From Enterococcaceae bacterium OF42-14pH9A (GTDB taxonomy: Bacteria; Bacillota; Bacilli; Lactobacillales; Enterococcaceae): DNA of 64,000 bases. A model generated the notes under the pieces. The model saw only the letters and a program-made list of their open reading frames with translations. It ran no database searches and was not told the DNA's origin. The first letter of the stretch is position 1. Every line of letters starts with the position of its first letter. The translations under genes and the position numbers were made by a program. Of the stretch, positions 34,652 through 45,595 are shown piece by piece. The DNA lies in the NCBI GenBank assembly GCA_027692465.1, contig JAQEYU010000001.1:1497338-1561337 (forward strand), in the 5' to 3' direction.

Positions 34652-36922
34652 TCAAGCGTTTTGATTTTTTACAGTAATGCTGTCTGTCAGCGTCATTTTT
34701 TCACCATACAGGCTCAGTTCCAACGCAGCACCTGTCACCAGCTCCAAGCGGATTTCCTCAGGGGAGACTTTGATGAATAAGAGGCGGCCGCGGTAGTTGA
34801 CGTGGAAGCTGTAGCCGGACCAGGCTTGCGGCAGGAACGGTGCAAAACGCAGCTGACCGTTGTCGGTTTTCATTTGTGCGAAGCCCTGGACGATGGCCAA
34901 CCAGCTGCCGGTCATAGAGGTAATATGCAGACCGTCTTCGGTGTCGTTGTTGTAATTGTCCAAATCGAGACGGGCAGTCCGTTCGTACATTTCCATCGCT
35001 TTGTCTTCCATACCCAGGTCGGCAGCCAGAATCGCGTGCACAGAGGCGGAGAGGGAAGATTCATGAACGGTCATCGGTTCATAAAATTCATAGTTGCGGC
35101 GTTTTTCTGCTTCTGTAAACTCGTGGCTCAGGAAGTAGAGGCCCTGCATGACGTCTGCCTGCTTGATGAAGCAGGAGCGCAGGATGTGATCCCAGGACCA
35201 GTGCTGGTTCAAAGGCAGCTGGGAAGGATCCAGCGCGCTCACCGGCATCAAATCTTTGTCCAGGAAGGTATCGTGCTGTACGAAGATCCCCAGCTCCTCG
35301 TCTTGCGGATAGTACATATTGTCGATGATATCCTGCCATTTGGCTTGTTCTTCTTCTGAGATGGTGACTGTGGCTGTGTCTTTGAACTTGTTGTAGTTTG
35401 CCAGGGTATAACGCAAGACCCAAGCAGCCATTGTATTGGTGTACCAGTTGTTGTTGACGTTATTTTCGTACTCGTTGGGACCGGTGACGCCGTGAATCAT
35501 ATAGAGACCTTTGCGTTTAGAGAAGTGGACGCGATCTGCCCAAAAGCGGGAAATTGCGGTCAAAACTTCCAGACCTTCTTTTTGAATGTAGCTTTCATCG
35601 CCGGTGTAGTTGGTGTAATTATAAATGGCATAGGCAATGGCGCCGTTTCGGTGGATCTCTTCGAAGGTGATCTCCCATTCGTTGTGGCATTCGATCCCGG
35701 TAAAGGTCACCATTGGATACAATGCCCCCTTCAAGCCTTGCTTGCCGGCATTGATGTGAGCTTCCGGTAATTGGTTGTGACGGTATTTTAACAGGTTGCG
35801 AGTCACATCCGGCTCAGAAAGTGCCAAGTAAAGAGGAACAGCATAGGCTTCGGTATCCCAATAAGTAGCACCGCCGTATTTTTCACCGGTGAAACCTTTA
35901 GGACCGATGTTCAAGCGTTCGTCTTCGCCGTAATAAGTGGAGAAGAGCTGGAACAAATTGAAGCGGATTGCCTGCTGTCCGGCCGGATCACCGTCGATGA
36001 CCACATCCGCCAGCTCCCAGCGTTTCTGCCAAGCTGCCTGCTGTTCCTTTTTCAAGGCAGCGTAATCAGCGCTGTAATCGGCGAACAGCTCCCGGACTTT
36101 GGCCAGTTGCTGCTCAGGCTCGATATCACGACTGGTGACAATCACGACTTTTTTCACCAGGTTGACGGTTTCGCCGGCTCTGGCATTCAAAGTAAAGGTC
36201 TCGCTGACTTTCAGCGGGAATTTTTCATAGTGGCCGCCGCTGACCTCGTGCTGCATCGCGGCAGTTACGGTGAAACGATCGATACCGAAATTGTTGGGAA
36301 TCGTCCGGACCGTCAGATAGTCGAAAGCCTCTTCGTGGTCGGCAGCGATCTCTTCCCAGAATAATTCGTCATAATTGCTGTCTTCATTGGTAACATGGGA
36401 ATCAAGCTTGCTAGTGACCAAGATCTCGGCTGCGCCTTCTAAGACTTCTGCTTGCAGGCGAATAACGCCCAACTCTTTTTTCACGATAGATAAGAAACGC
36501 TGGAAGGTAAAGCGAACTTTGGTGTCAGCAAAAGTCACAGTGAAGTTGCGGGTCAAAATCCCCGACTGCATGTCCAGTTCCATATAAAAATCTTCAAAAG
36601 GCACTTTTGCCAAATCGATTGCATGCCCGTTGACGGCGATATCCATGGCAATGAAGTTGACAGCGTTGATCACTTTGCCGAAATAATCAGGATAGCCGTT
36701 TTTCCACCAACCGACCCGTGTTTTGTCGGGATACCAAACGCCGGCGATGTAAGTCCCCAGATGGTGGTCACCGGAATAGCTTTCTTCAAAGTTGCCCCGC
36801 ATGCCCATATAGCTGTTTCCAATAGCTGTCAGGGATTCCTGCAGCCGCCGGTTCTCTTTGTCTAATGTTGTCGTCGCGATCTTCCACGGATCGATGTCGA
36901 ATAATCGTTTGATCTGATTCAT
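34652..36922 (-). CDS. GH65 disaccharide phosphorylase (maltose phosphorylase type)
   Basis: A 756-residue family 65 enzyme. The N-terminal beta-sandwich (about 1-270) is linked to an (alpha/alpha)6 barrel with the catalytic acid Glu484 in [12 protein letters not shown] and the phosphate-binding SSLSAS segment, then a C-terminal beta domain. It would convert maltose plus phosphate into glucose and beta-glucose 1-phosphate; trehalose or kojibiose phosphorylase cannot be excluded from sequence alone. It is cytoplasmic. ATG at 36922 with a GGAGG site. The promoter carries a palindromic operator between -35 and -10, and a MalR-type gene lies downstream, supporting maltose. No beta-phosphoglucomutase gene is in the window. 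Confidence 0.93.
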   Translation of the reverse strand: MNQIKRLFDIDPWKIATTTLDKENRRLQESLTAIGNSYMGMRGNFEESYSGDHHLGTYIAGVWYPDKTRVGWWKNGYPDYFGKVINAVNFIAMDIAVNGHAIDLAKVPFEDFYMELDMQSGILTRNFTVTFADTKVRFTFQRFLSIVKKELGVIRLQAEVLEGAAEILVTSKLDSHVTNEDSNYDELFWEEIAADHEEAFDYLTVRTIPNNFGIDRFTVTAAMQHEVSGGHYEKFPLKVSETFTLNARAGETVNLVKKVVIVTSRDIEPEQQLAKVRELFADYSADYAALKKEQQAAWQKRWELADVVIDGDPAGQQAIRFNLFQLFSTYYGEDERLNIGPKGFTGEKYGGATYWDTEAYAVPLYLALSEPDVTRNLLKYRHNQLPEAHINAGKQGLKGALYPMVTFTGIECHNEWEITFEEIHRNGAIAYAIYNYTNYTGDESYIQKEGLEVLTAISRFWADRVHFSKRKGLYMIHGVTGPNEYENNVNNNWYTNTMAAWVLRYTLANYNKFKDTATVTISEEEQAKWQDIIDNMYYPQDEELGIFVQHDTFLDKDLMPVSALDPSQLPLNQHWSWDHILRSCFIKQADVMQGLYFLSHEFTEAEKRRNYEFYEPMTVHESSLSASVHAILAADLGMEDKAMEMYERTARLDLDNYNNDTEDGLHITSMTGSWLAIVQGFAQMKTDNGQLRFAPFLPQAWSGYSFHVNYRGRLLFIKVSPEEIRLELVTGAALELSLYGEKMTLTDSITVKNQNA

Positions 36923-37009
36923 AGCTTTACCTCCTGCGCTTGCGCTGTTTTCTGTGTGAACGGCTGTGACGGCAGCCGCCGTAGCGAACCTTCAATTTCT
37001 GTCATCTTC

Positions 37010-37039
37010 ATAATAAACGCAATCGATTGCATAAGTCAA
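37010..37039 (-). promoter_or_regulatory. Phosphorylase promoter with MalR-type operator in the spacer
   Basis: Minus-strand -35 TTGACT (37034-37039) and -10 TATTAT (37010-37015) enclose the perfect palindrome GCAATCGATTGC (37019-37030). A bound LacI-type repressor would block polymerase directly. Confidence 0.8.
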
Positions 37040-37226
37040 GCGGTTCGTTGCGAAAGTCGTTGCGAAAAAAATAAAAATAATTGCTAAATCATCGCTGTTA
37101 CGGATAGTTACGGGATTCAAAGAGCAAAAAAATACATCGATAAGCTACAACAAAAAAATTCCTCTTGCGAATCCGTCAAGTTGTTTTGGGAGAAATGACG
37201 GAACCGATTGCGCAAAATAATCTTTT

Positions 37227-37255
37227 TTGTGCAATCCTGTCGCCTCTGTTATCAT
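37227..37255 (+). promoter_or_regulatory. Promoter of the endonuclease/phosphatase-family gene
   Basis: -35 TTGTGC (37227-37232), 17 bp, -10 TATCAT (37250-37255). A GATTGCGCAAAA/TTTTGTGCAATC inverted repeat overlaps the -35. The leader of about 165 nt to 37426 holds no recognised element. Confidence 0.5.
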
Positions 37256-37426
37256 GAAGTGGAGCTGATTTACAGCAAGAAAACCGTTCGTAAACGTGCA
37301 AAAGAAAATCACATACTATTTTTGAGAGCGCGGTGTCGGGCCGACAACAGTGGCGAAAAATGCGTCCAAACATCCGCCAAAGTGCCGGTTCGCTGCGAAA
37401 CAAAAAGCTGGAAGAAGGGAGCAATT

Positions 37427-38269
37427 ATGAAAATACTGACATTGAATTGTTACAGCCTGGTGGAAGACGAGGGCCCAAAACAAGTCCGGGAGCTTTCCCA
37501 AAAAATCGCCGAAGAAAACTATGACCTGATCGCACTGCAGGAGGTCAATCAGACCTTTGATGCCCATCCGGCAGTTTTGGACGGCTTCTTTTGTCCGCCG
37601 ACAACGGATCAACCGGTGAAAGCGGACAATTTCTGTCTGCAGCTGATCGAAGCGCTGCAGGTTTTGGATGTGGAGTATTACTGGAGTTGGGCTTACACCC
37701 ATGTGAGCTACGGGCGTTTTGAAGAAGGGGTGGCACTGCTGAGCAAAACGCCGCTGATCGCAGCAGACCATTCGGTGGCACCAAGAGACCAGTCTGATCC
37801 TGCTAAAGACAATGTGCGCCGCATCATCATCGGACTGACAGAAGCAGACGGAGAGTTGGTCAGAGTGGTGAGTACCCACTACAACTGGTGGGAGCGCGGC
37901 TTTGCAGCGGAATGGGAGAAGACAGAAGCCTTGCTGGCGGATCCGGCAGCTGTGGGAGCGGCTTATCCTTTGATCCTTTGCGGTGATTTCAATCAGCCGG
38001 CAGATACGCAGGGGTATCGATTGGTACAGGAGTCTTCATTAAAGCTGCAGGATGCGTTCACAATCGCGGAGTCCGTATCCGGCGGTGGCGCAACGATCCC
38101 CGGTGCAATCAACGGCTGGAATGACAGTCACGCTCCAAAGCGGATTGATTATATCTGGCTAGGTCCTTCCTTTAAGGCAGCTGCCTATGCCGTGACCTTC
38201 AATGGTGAAAACGGCCCGCAAGTAAGCGACCATTTCGGTATTACAGTCACAGCACATTTGCCGAGATGA
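37427..38269 (+). CDS. Endonuclease/exonuclease/phosphatase family protein
   Basis: A 280-residue DNase I-like fold protein. Conserved catalytic elements are LALQEVNQ (metal-binding Glu about 40) in the form LIALQEVNQ, then VVSTHYN, LILCGDFNQPAD, and the final SDHFGIT. Members include exonuclease III, sphingomyelinase-like and inositol phosphatase-like enzymes; no signal peptide is seen, so an intracellular phosphodiesterase or phosphatase is likely. ATG at 37427 with AAGAAGGGAG. It is divergent from the phosphorylase and does not share its operator, so a link to maltose metabolism is not supported. Confidence 0.88.
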   Translation: MKILTLNCYSLVEDEGPKQVRELSQKIAEENYDLIALQEVNQTFDAHPAVLDGFFCPPTTDQPVKADNFCLQLIEALQVLDVEYYWSWAYTHVSYGRFEEGVALLSKTPLIAADHSVAPRDQSDPAKDNVRRIIIGLTEADGELVRVVSTHYNWWERGFAAEWEKTEALLADPAAVGAAYPLILCGDFNQPADTQGYRLVQESSLKLQDAFTIAESVSGGGATIPGAINGWNDSHAPKRIDYIWLGPSFKAAAYAVTFNGENGPQVSDHFGITVTAHLPR

Positions 38270-38397
38270 ATGTTAAAAATGATCACAGCTGCAGAAAACA
38301 GTGAAGCGAGTCATTTCGGTGTCAGGTAACAGTCCGGCACAGTGTTGTGAGAAATTTTCCGGATGGACATGATCAGTAAGCGTATCGTTATGACTGC

Positions 38398-38445
38398 AAA
38401 AAAAACAGCGAGGGACGTTCCCGATTTCGGGAGGTCCCTCGCTGT
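38398..38445 (-). terminator. Terminator of the murT-gatD operon
   Basis: ACAGCGAGGGAC and GTCCCTCGCTGT pair; on the minus strand eight T follow. It may also serve the convergent plus-strand gene. Confidence 0.85.
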
Positions 38446-38477
38446 CTCTTTATAGAGGATCAGGGCGTGCTTTTTCT

Positions 38478-38531
38478 GAGACTTTTCGACACTCGACCGA
38501 TTGCTTTAATTCCAGTTCGGATGAAATACTA
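38478..38531. repeat. Short dispersed repeat B, copy 2
   Basis: AGACTTTTCGACACTCGACCG ... GATGAAATACTAG, about 85% identical by eye to 34471-34522. Its last three bases form the gatD stop codon. Confidence 0.6.
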
Positions 38532-39266
38532 GTGAGCAGGGTCGCTGACTGCCTGTTGGGTCTTGTCGGCGATTGCGTCATATGTCGGCAGCTCCTGAAG
38601 ATTATCGGCACCGTACTTTTTCTCCAGTGCAGTCTTTAACAGACGGTAAGCCAAGATCTCGTTTCTGGCCAGGATCGGGCCGTGAAAATAAGAACCGTAG
38701 ACATTTTTGTAAATGACGCCTTCTGAGCTGTCTTCGTTGTTATTGCCGTGGCCTTGCTGGACTTTACCCAGCGGCCGTTCATCCGCTCCTAGAAAAGTGC
38801 GGCCATTGTGATTTTCAAAGCCGTAGTAGGTTTCATTGAACTCTTCGTTGTGAATCACGATGTCGCCGATGTAGCGGTTGTTGTCCTGACTCAACGTATA
38901 GTGGTCCAATGCGCTGATGCCGGGGATCTTTTCACCGCCGGCCCCCATATAATAATGACCTAAAAGCTGATAGCCGCCGCAGATGGCCAGCATTACGCCT
39001 TCGTTTTCGATGTAGCGGGTGATGGCTTCTTTTTTGTTTTGGATGTCTTCGGAAACAATCAGCTGTTCGAAATCTTGACCGCCGCCGAAAAAGACCAGAT
39101 CGTATTTGTCGGCATCGAAATCCTGGTGGATGCTGACGATTTCAGTGGTGAGGTCAATCCCCATTTTTTTTGCCAGGTAGCCCAGCATCAGCAGATTGCC
39201 GTTGTCACCATAAGTATTCAACAAATTTCCGTAAAGATGTGCCAGATGCAGCTCGTATTTAGCCAC
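38529..39266 (-). CDS. gatD: Lipid II isoglutaminyl synthase, glutamine amidotransferase subunit
   Basis: A 245-residue class I glutaminase. Nucleophile Cys96 is in [10 protein letters not shown], and the partner His lies in YGSYFHGP. With MurT it amidates the alpha-carboxyl of D-Glu in the lipid II stem peptide, giving D-isoglutamine, a step needed for efficient cross-linking in Gram-positive cocci. It supplies ammonia to MurT. The start overlaps the murT end by 8 bp, so the two are coupled. Core cell-wall function, cytoplasmic side of the membrane. Confidence 0.96.
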   Translation of the reverse strand: MAKYELHLAHLYGNLLNTYGDNGNLLMLGYLAKKMGIDLTTEIVSIHQDFDADKYDLVFFGGGQDFEQLIVSEDIQNKKEAITRYIENEGVMLAICGGYQLLGHYYMGAGGEKIPGISALDHYTLSQDNNRYIGDIVIHNEEFNETYYGFENHNGRTFLGADERPLGKVQQGHGNNNEDSSEGVIYKNVYGSYFHGPILARNEILAYRLLKTALEKKYGADNLQELPTYDAIADKTQQAVSDPAH

Positions 39267-40611
39267 GATCCATGCCTCCTTTGATATAACCTTTGTCTGC
39301 CAGCTTTTTGCGCAGCTGCAAGACAGCCGTGTAAGTTGCTAAAATATAAACATGTTCCGTCGGTAAGGCGGGGATGGCTTTGATGACCGCATCCAGGTCG
39401 GGGATCTCGGTCAGTTTGTCCTGCGGGATCCCGGCGACTTTCAGCCTCAGGGCCATGTCTGTATGGCGATCCCCGCCGGCAATCACTGCCGGTATAGCCA
39501 TGTCGGCGAAGGCTTCATGATTACCGTCCCAGATCCAGCTGACATCCACACCGTCTGCGTAATTGGCATTCAACAGTGCCACCAGCGAGAAGGGATAAGG
39601 AGACAAACCAATCATGTCGATCACTTGATTCAAGCCGACCGGATTTTTCACCAATACCAGGGTGCATTTTTTCCCGTCGATTTCGATGACTTCTTGGCGT
39701 CCGAAGACTTTTTCATCATAGGCCAGGCCGGCACGGATCTTTTCCGGGGCAACGTCATACATTTCAGCGACGGCAGTAGCAGCTAACGCATTATAGACAT
39801 TGTACATTCCGCCGACTTCGATTCCGTATTCGTGACCGTCGATGACAAAGTCTGCCGAAGTATTGTCCATTGCGGTCATCTGCGTCAGCTTATAATCCAG
39901 TTCTGGACGGGCAAAGCCGCAGTTGGGACAGTAATACTTGCCCAGATTGGCATAAGTGATCATTTTGTAGTGCAGGATGTGGTGGCAGCGGGGGCAAAGA
40001 ACGCCATCGGTATTGTAGTGGGCCAGCTGTTCTTCATCCGGCAGGTGATCAAAACCGTAATATTTCCGGGGATTCACAGTTTCCAAGGAATTGAAGATAG
40101 GTGAATCTCCATTAGCCAGAATCGTTGCTGCCGGTGATTTGGCTGCTCCTTCAACGATCAGACGATAAGTCGTATAAATCTCGCCGTAACGGTCCATCTG
40201 GTCCCGAAAGATATTCGTGAAGACGAATAGTTCCGGTTTGATATATTCGGTGACCTTCGACAGGCTGGCTTCATCGATCTCCAGCACAGCAAAGTTCTTT
40301 TGATTTTTCTTGGGCTTGGCCGACAAGAACGTGGAGACAATCCCTTGGACCATGTTGGCACCGGTAGGGTTGGTCAGTACCTCATCATACTGCTGCCGCA
40401 GAATATTGACGGTCAATGCGGTAGTCAGGGTTTTGCCGTTGGTCCCGGTGACTACTACCACTTCGTAAAGATCAGAATAGTGATCCAAAACTTGCGGATC
40501 AATCTTCAAAGCCAGCTTTCCGGGAAAGCTGGATCCGCCTTTCATAAAAGTCTTCAAAAACCACTGGGCACTTTTGCCGCAAGCGATGGCGATGTGACTG
40601 CGTAAACTCAT
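39259..40611 (-). CDS. murT: Lipid II isoglutaminyl synthase, Mur-ligase-like subunit
   Basis: A 450-residue Mur ligase homologue. The ATP-binding loop [12 protein letters not shown] is near residue 48, the central ligase domain contains the MurT-specific Zn ribbon (LCPRCHH ... YYCPNCG, about 215-240), and the C-terminal DUF1727 domain docks GatD. It activates the D-Glu carboxylate of lipid II with ATP and accepts ammonia from GatD. I chose ATG at 40611 with TTGGAGG; ten further codons are open upstream. First gene of the murT-gatD operon. Confidence 0.96.
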   Translation of the reverse strand: MSLRSHIAIACGKSAQWFLKTFMKGGSSFPGKLALKIDPQVLDHYSDLYEVVVVTGTNGKTLTTALTVNILRQQYDEVLTNPTGANMVQGIVSTFLSAKPKKNQKNFAVLEIDEASLSKVTEYIKPELFVFTNIFRDQMDRYGEIYTTYRLIVEGAAKSPAATILANGDSPIFNSLETVNPRKYYGFDHLPDEEQLAHYNTDGVLCPRCHHILHYKMITYANLGKYYCPNCGFARPELDYKLTQMTAMDNTSADFVIDGHEYGIEVGGMYNVYNALAATAVAEMYDVAPEKIRAGLAYDEKVFGRQEVIEIDGKKCTLVLVKNPVGLNQVIDMIGLSPYPFSLVALLNANYADGVDVSWIWDGNHEAFADMAIPAVIAGGDRHTDMALRLKVAGIPQDKLTEIPDLDAVIKAIPALPTEHVYILATYTAVLQLRKKLADKGYIKGGMDRG

Positions 40612-40838
40612 ACAGGTCGGGCCTCCAATAACGATTGTCAAACAGCAGCCGGTTGCTGAAAAATAAGTTCAAAAAGCAGCATCTCAGTTTTTCGGATATG
40701 CGCGGCTGGTGTTTATTGTCGGACGTTTCCCGACAAAATTCCAACTTATCATACCATAGGAACAAAAAAACGAAAAATACCTTTGCCGATTCTTTAATTT
40801 TTCCTTTCCCTTCAGACAGGCCCTGTGAGCTCATCCGT

Positions 40839-40876
40839 AAAAAAACCGCCCACAGAAAAATCTGCAGGCGGTTTGC
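40839..40876 (-). terminator. Terminator of the K+ transporter gene
   Basis: AAACCGCCTGCAG and CTGTGGGCGGTTT around a short loop, followed by seven T on the minus strand. It lies within the murT leader direction, 228 nt upstream of murT. Confidence 0.82.
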
Positions 40877-40879
40877 GGA

Positions 40880-42301
40880 TCAGCCGATAATGATTTGTTC
40901 GGTGGGGTATTCGTAACCCAGATCGCGCGTTTCCTTTGGTATGAACAAGAGCAATGTGTACAACATCCCAATCCGGCCGATGAACATCAAGGCGGCGATG
41001 ACTGCCTGGCCGACCCCGGAGAGTTCACCGGTAATCCCCAATGAAAGCCCGGTAGTCCCAAAGGCTGAACAGACTTCTACGATGATGGCGATCAGAGGCT
41101 GCTCTTCGGTGGCGGTCAAAAAAATGATGGAGAAAAAGCACATGCTCATGGACAGCATGAAGACGACCACCGATTTGCGGATATCGACTTCCGGGATCCG
41201 TCGACCGAAGATGTTGATATTGTCTTCGCTTTTCAAGAAGGAATACATATACAGACCGATGATTGCCATGGTCGTCGTTCGGATCCCGCCGCCGACAGAA
41301 CTGGGGGAGCAGCCGATGAACATCAAAATCGAAAAGATGATCAGCGTGGTGACCTGAAAATCCGTGAGATCATGGATCTGCAGACCGGCATTGCGGGTAG
41401 TCATCGAATAAAAGGCACTGTTGACCCAGGCGCCGAAGCCGGAAAGATCCCGGAACAGATGGTTTTTCTCCAATAACCAGATGATGATCGTGCCGCCGAC
41501 AAACAATATGACGAATGCCAGCACTGCGATCTTCGTAAACAGCGAAAAGCGGAAGGGCAGGCGGCGCTTTCCTTTTTTGGCCTGAAGTTTGTAATGAACC
41601 CACTCGTGAAAATCCATCAATACCGGAAAACCAATCCCGCCGAGAAAAATCAGAAACATGATGCAGATTAAAAAGAAGTAATCGTTGGCAAAGGGGGTGA
41701 TGGAGTCGCCGGTTACGTCAAAGCCGGAGTTGGTCACGGCCGAGATTGCCTGATAAAAACCATAGAAAATCGCATCCCGCCAACTTTCGTAGTGGCCCCG
41801 GACCATAAAATAGACAGAAAAGAAGGCACCGAAAACGACTTGGGCCACCAGCAGCATCGAAAAGGTAATCCGGATCAACCGTACGATCCCGGAAAGTCGC
41901 GGCTGGTTCATGTCGGTCATGATCAGTTGTCGCTGTTTGAGTGTGATTCGTCGTTTGGAAACGATGAAAAAGAAAGTGGAGATCATCATGATCCCGAGAC
42001 CGCCGATCTGAAACAGAATCTCAAGCAGCACCACCCCCCGATCGTTGAAGATACTGTTGATGTCAAAGGTGGATAAGCCGGTGACGGAAACGGTGGAGAT
42101 TGCCATAAAGAGCATATCCATGAAGGTGACTTTGCCATAAGAATCAGCTTCCCTGAAAAAAGGCAGGTAGAACAAAATTAAAGAAACCACCGTCATCAAC
42201 ACATAATAGCTGACGATGATCTGAATGGAACTGACATTGTTGGAGGTAAAATGCCGCCACTTGCGGATCTTCAGTTCCCAAAAACGTTTGAAAGCATCCA
42301 T
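40880..42301 (-). CDS. TrkH/KtrB-family potassium transporter
   Basis: A 473-residue membrane protein with four repeated M1-P-M2 units. Selectivity-filter-like segments are STVSVTGLSTFD, AVTNSGFDVTGD, MTTRNAGLQIHD and SAFGTTGLSLGI. It would take up K+ (possibly with Na+), and normally pairs with a cytoplasmic KtrA/TrkA regulator, which is not encoded in the window. ATG at 42301 with GAGGG. Leader 42302-42480 shows no c-di-AMP riboswitch that I can recognise. Confidence 0.93.
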   Translation of the reverse strand: MDAFKRFWELKIRKWRHFTSNNVSSIQIIVSYYVLMTVVSLILFYLPFFREADSYGKVTFMDMLFMAISTVSVTGLSTFDINSIFNDRGVVLLEILFQIGGLGIMMISTFFFIVSKRRITLKQRQLIMTDMNQPRLSGIVRLIRITFSMLLVAQVVFGAFFSVYFMVRGHYESWRDAIFYGFYQAISAVTNSGFDVTGDSITPFANDYFFLICIMFLIFLGGIGFPVLMDFHEWVHYKLQAKKGKRRLPFRFSLFTKIAVLAFVILFVGGTIIIWLLEKNHLFRDLSGFGAWVNSAFYSMTTRNAGLQIHDLTDFQVTTLIIFSILMFIGCSPSSVGGGIRTTTMAIIGLYMYSFLKSEDNINIFGRRIPEVDIRKSVVVFMLSMSMCFFSIIFLTATEEQPLIAIIVEVCSAFGTTGLSLGITGELSGVGQAVIAALMFIGRIGMLYTLLLFIPKETRDLGYEYPTEQIIIG

Positions 42302-42549
42302 GATAGTGAACCCTCGAATCTATAATTGATCGTGCCGCCGACTGCTGCCACGCGATGAAAAACATTTTTTGCTTTCCTCGCTGAAAGCCGAAACGGCGGG
42401 ACTGGGAAATCCTCCTTAAGTATATCAGAAGAAAAAGGAAATGGTACTTTCAAACCGGCGTCATGATTTCTTCATAATTCCCCGCTATGATACTTACATA
42501 CCAACCAATAACCCTTTTTCAAAACTCCATTTTTTCTTTTTCTCTCTCG

Positions 42550-42600
42550 AACACCCCTGAGCCGTCGGTGCGGAAAAACCGATTGCCCAGGGGTGTTTTT
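42550..42600 (+). terminator. Orphan plus-strand terminator
   Basis: AACACCCCTG and CAGGGGTGTT with a 29-nt partly paired loop, then TTTTTG. No plus-strand gene precedes it (the K+ transporter is on the other strand), so it may end a small RNA beginning near 42495 or insulate tdk. Confidence 0.65.
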
Positions 42601-42816
42601 GTGCGCCAGCTTCCCGAGAAAAATTTGAGCTGCACTATCCGTGACCAAGCCGCTCGGACTTTGGCCGTTGAAGAAATTTTTTAAAGCTGTCCAGCCGGTC
42701 TCCTGTCAGCTGTCGCTTACAAAGCCGAGTTACCGGCAGGAGTTTACAGAAAGTTTCACTATAAAAAAATGCCGCTTTCCGCTATAATGCTCTAAGAAGA
42801 AACTGGAGGTTTGAAC

Positions 42817-43437
42817 ATGGCACAATTGTTTTTCAAATATGGCGCGATGAACAGCGGCAAGACCATCGAGATCCTGAAGGTCGCACATAATTACGAAGAG
42901 CAGGACAAACCGGTGGTAATCATGACCAGTGCATTGGATACCCGTTCCGGAATGGGGAAGGTTTCCAGTCGCATCGGCTTGGAACGTCCGGCAATCCCGA
43001 TATTCGAGGAGACGGATATTTTTCGTATGATCGTGGAGATGGACTATAAACCTTATTGTGTTTTGATCGATGAAGCCCAGTTCTTGAAGAAAGAACACGT
43101 TTTGGCGTTTACCCGTATCGTCGACGAGCTGGACATCCCGGTGATGGCTTTTGGCTTGAAAAACGATTTTCGCAATGAACTCTTTGAAGGCTCTCAGTAT
43201 CTGCTGTTGTATGCCGACAAAATCGAAGAGATGAAGACAATCTGTTGGTTCTGCCACAAAAAAGCCAGCATGAATCTTCACTATATCGACGGTCAGCCGG
43301 TCTATGAAGGAAATCAGGTCCAGATCGGCGGCAATGAGGCCTATTATCCCGTCTGCCGCAAGCATTATTTCCATCCCGAGATCAAGAGCGGCGACTCAAC
43401 AGCGGATCAGCAAGACTGCACCCATGCCCATCATTAG
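42817..43437 (+). CDS. tdk: Thymidine kinase
   Basis: A 206-residue type II thymidine kinase that phosphorylates thymidine with ATP for salvage. Visible are the P-loop GAMNSGKT (9-16), the magnesium/catalytic DEAQF segment, and structural Zn cysteines in CWFCHKKA and the C-terminal CRKHYF. ATG at 42817 with CTGGAGG. A -10 TATAAT is at 42783-42788, with a poor -35. It leads the tdk-prfA-prmC block typical of Lactobacillales. Confidence 0.96.
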   Translation: MAQLFFKYGAMNSGKTIEILKVAHNYEEQDKPVVIMTSALDTRSGMGKVSSRIGLERPAIPIFEETDIFRMIVEMDYKPYCVLIDEAQFLKKEHVLAFTRIVDELDIPVMAFGLKNDFRNELFEGSQYLLLYADKIEEMKTICWFCHKKASMNLHYIDGQPVYEGNQVQIGGNEAYYPVCRKHYFHPEIKSGDSTADQQDCTHAHH

Positions 43438-43456
43438 GCAAGGGGGAGCTGCTGCT

Positions 43457-43490
43457 GACATTTCACTACTCGAATCGATTTATTGGAAGC
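43457..43490. repeat. Short dispersed repeat B, divergent copy 3 (tentative)
   Basis: GACATTTCACTACTCGAATCG aligns with GACTTTTCGACACTCGACCG of copy 2; similarity fades after CGATTTATT. It lies in the tdk-prfA gap. Confidence 0.3.
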
Positions 43491-43545
43491 TGTCTGTTCA
43501 TTGCTGAGCACCGCATCCAAAGATCACTTACAGAAAGGAACCCAC

Positions 43546-44622
43546 ATGTACGATCAATTACAATCTATCGAAGACCGTTACGAAGAGCTGGGGGAGCTGC
43601 TGAGCGACCCGGCTGTCATTTCCGACACTAAACGCTTCCTGCAGCTGTCCAAAGAAGAGGCCAGTACCCGGGAAACCGTGGAAGTCTACCGGCGCTACAA
43701 ACAAGTGGTTCAAGGTATCAAAGATGCAGAGGAGCTCTTGGGAGAAAACTTGGATCCCGACATGGCAGAATTGGCCAAAGAAGAGCTCAGTGATTTGAAA
43801 AAGGAAAAAGAAGAACTGGAAGAGCAGATCAAGATCCTCTTGCTGCCCAAAGATCCCAACGATGACAAGAACATCATCATGGAGATCCGGGGGGCTGCCG
43901 GCGGGGACGAAGCTGCGCTGTTTGCCGGCGATCTTTTCAACATGTATCAGAAATACGCCGAATCTCAAGGCTGGAAGACTGAGGTCATGGATGCCAATGT
44001 CACCGGCATCGGCGGTTACAAAGAAGTCATCATGATGATTACCGGGGACAATGTCTACTCCAAACTGAAATACGAATCCGGTGCGCATCGGGTGCAGCGG
44101 GTCCCTTCAACGGAATCCCAAGGCCGAATCCACACCTCTACAGCGACGGTGGTGGTGATGCCGGAAGCCGAAGAAGTGGAGATCGATATCGAAGACAAAG
44201 ACATCCGTACTGACATCTACCATGCCTCCGGAGCCGGCGGACAGCACGTCAATAAGACGGCGTCGGCAGTTCGCTTGACTCACCTGCCTACGGGAATCGT
44301 CGTGGCGATGCAGGATGAACGTTCTCAGCTGAAAAACCGTGAAAAAGCCATGAAAATCTTGCGGGCCCGGGTCTATGACCAGATCCAGCAAGAAGCTCAA
44401 AGTGCTTACGACTCAGAACGAAAATCAGCTGTCGGTACAGGAGATCGTTCTGAACGAATCAGAACTTACAATTTTCCGCAAAATCGTGTGACTGATCACC
44501 GAATCGGCTTGACGATCCAAAAACTGGATCAGATTTTGGCAGGGAAAATGGATGAGATCATCGATGCACTGATCATTTATGATCAAACAGAAAAACTGGC
44601 GGAGATGCAAAATGGCTACTAG
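43546..44622 (+). CDS. prfA: Peptide chain release factor 1
   Basis: A 358-residue class I release factor recognising UAG and UAA. The GGQ motif is at 231-233 in GAGGQHVN, and the tripeptide region lies in the preceding domain ([14 protein letters not shown]). ATG at 43546 with AGAAAGGA. Its last 11 bp overlap prmC, the methyltransferase that modifies Gln233, so the enzyme and its substrate are translationally coupled. Confidence 0.98.
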   Translation: MYDQLQSIEDRYEELGELLSDPAVISDTKRFLQLSKEEASTRETVEVYRRYKQVVQGIKDAEELLGENLDPDMAELAKEELSDLKKEKEELEEQIKILLLPKDPNDDKNIIMEIRGAAGGDEAALFAGDLFNMYQKYAESQGWKTEVMDANVTGIGGYKEVIMMITGDNVYSKLKYESGAHRVQRVPSTESQGRIHTSTATVVVMPEAEEVEIDIEDKDIRTDIYHASGAGGQHVNKTASAVRLTHLPTGIVVAMQDERSQLKNREKAMKILRARVYDQIQQEAQSAYDSERKSAVGTGDRSERIRTYNFPQNRVTDHRIGLTIQKLDQILAGKMDEIIDALIIYDQTEKLAEMQNGY

Positions 44623-45496
44623 ACCTACCTTGCGAGAAGTCCTAGATAGGGCTTCTTCTTTTTTAGAATCTGTCGATGTAGAAGGCTATAGTGCGTTATA
44701 CGTATTTTTGGGGCGAAAGAATTGGACCAAGACCGATTGGCTGCTGCAGATGGGCCGGGAAGCCACGGCAGACGAAACGGCACAGATAGCAGAAGATGTT
44801 CGTCGCCTGGCTGAGCATGTCCCGGCGCAATATCTTTTGGGGTGGGAAGAGTTTTGCGGCCATCGCTTCAAGGTCACCAAAGATACCCTGATCCCCCGGC
44901 CGGAAACAGAAGAATTGGTGATGCATGCGCTGACGGTGCTTTCTGAAATAAAAGATGCCTCACCGACACCTGTTGATGAGCAGCTTCTGCGGGTCGCAGA
45001 TATCGGCACCGGTACCGGAGCGATTGCTATCTCCGTCAAATTGGCGCTTCCGGATTGTCTGGTGAGTGCCACTGATATTTCACCGGCCGCTCTGAAAGTC
45101 GCCAAGGAAAATGCTGCTGATTTGGGGGCAGCAGTTGATTTTTATCGTGGGGATACTCTGGAGCCCTTTCTAGCCGAGGCGGCAACGAAAAAGATCCGCT
45201 TGCTTCTCTCCAATCCCCCTTACATTTCCGAAGCGGAATGGGACTTGATGGATGAAAGCGTTCGGACCTTCGAACCCAAAACGGCCCTGTTTGCTGAGAA
45301 CGATGGCTTGGCTGTGTATCAGAAACTGGCCCGGCAAGCACCGGCTGTCTTGGCGCCGGACGGACAGATCTTGCTGGAAATCGGCTTTGCTCAGGGGAGC
45401 GCTGTTCGGGAAATATTTCAGACGGCTTTTCCTGACAAGCAGGTCGAAATCATCAAAGACTTGGCCGGTCAAGATCGGATCATCCATGTTTTCTGA
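44612..45496 (+). CDS. prmC: Release factor glutamine N5-methyltransferase
   Basis: A 294-residue SAM-dependent methyltransferase acting on the GGQ glutamine of release factors. SAM-binding [13 protein letters not shown] and catalytic NPPY (Asn201) in LLSNPPYIS are present, and the N-terminal five-helix substrate-docking domain covers about 1-85. ATG at 44612 with GGAGATG inside prfA. The downstream gap carries DnaA boxes. Confidence 0.97.
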   Translation: MATRPTLREVLDRASSFLESVDVEGYSALYVFLGRKNWTKTDWLLQMGREATADETAQIAEDVRRLAEHVPAQYLLGWEEFCGHRFKVTKDTLIPRPETEELVMHALTVLSEIKDASPTPVDEQLLRVADIGTGTGAIAISVKLALPDCLVSATDISPAALKVAKENAADLGAAVDFYRGDTLEPFLAEAATKKIRLLLSNPPYISEAEWDLMDESVRTFEPKTALFAENDGLAVYQKLARQAPAVLAPDGQILLEIGFAQGSAVREIFQTAFPDKQVEIIKDLAGQDRIIHVF

Positions 45497-45595
45497 TGGG
45501 GACAACGCATCCGACTGGTCTGTGGAAAAAAACTTTTTTATTTTGTTTCACGGAATAAAAAGGCGATGACAGGAACTGTTCCACGGGAAAAAGAC

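Noticed and set aside
42487..42684. 65-codon plus-strand frame upstream of tdk
   Set aside because: Runs through a strong terminator hairpin and has no ribosome site.
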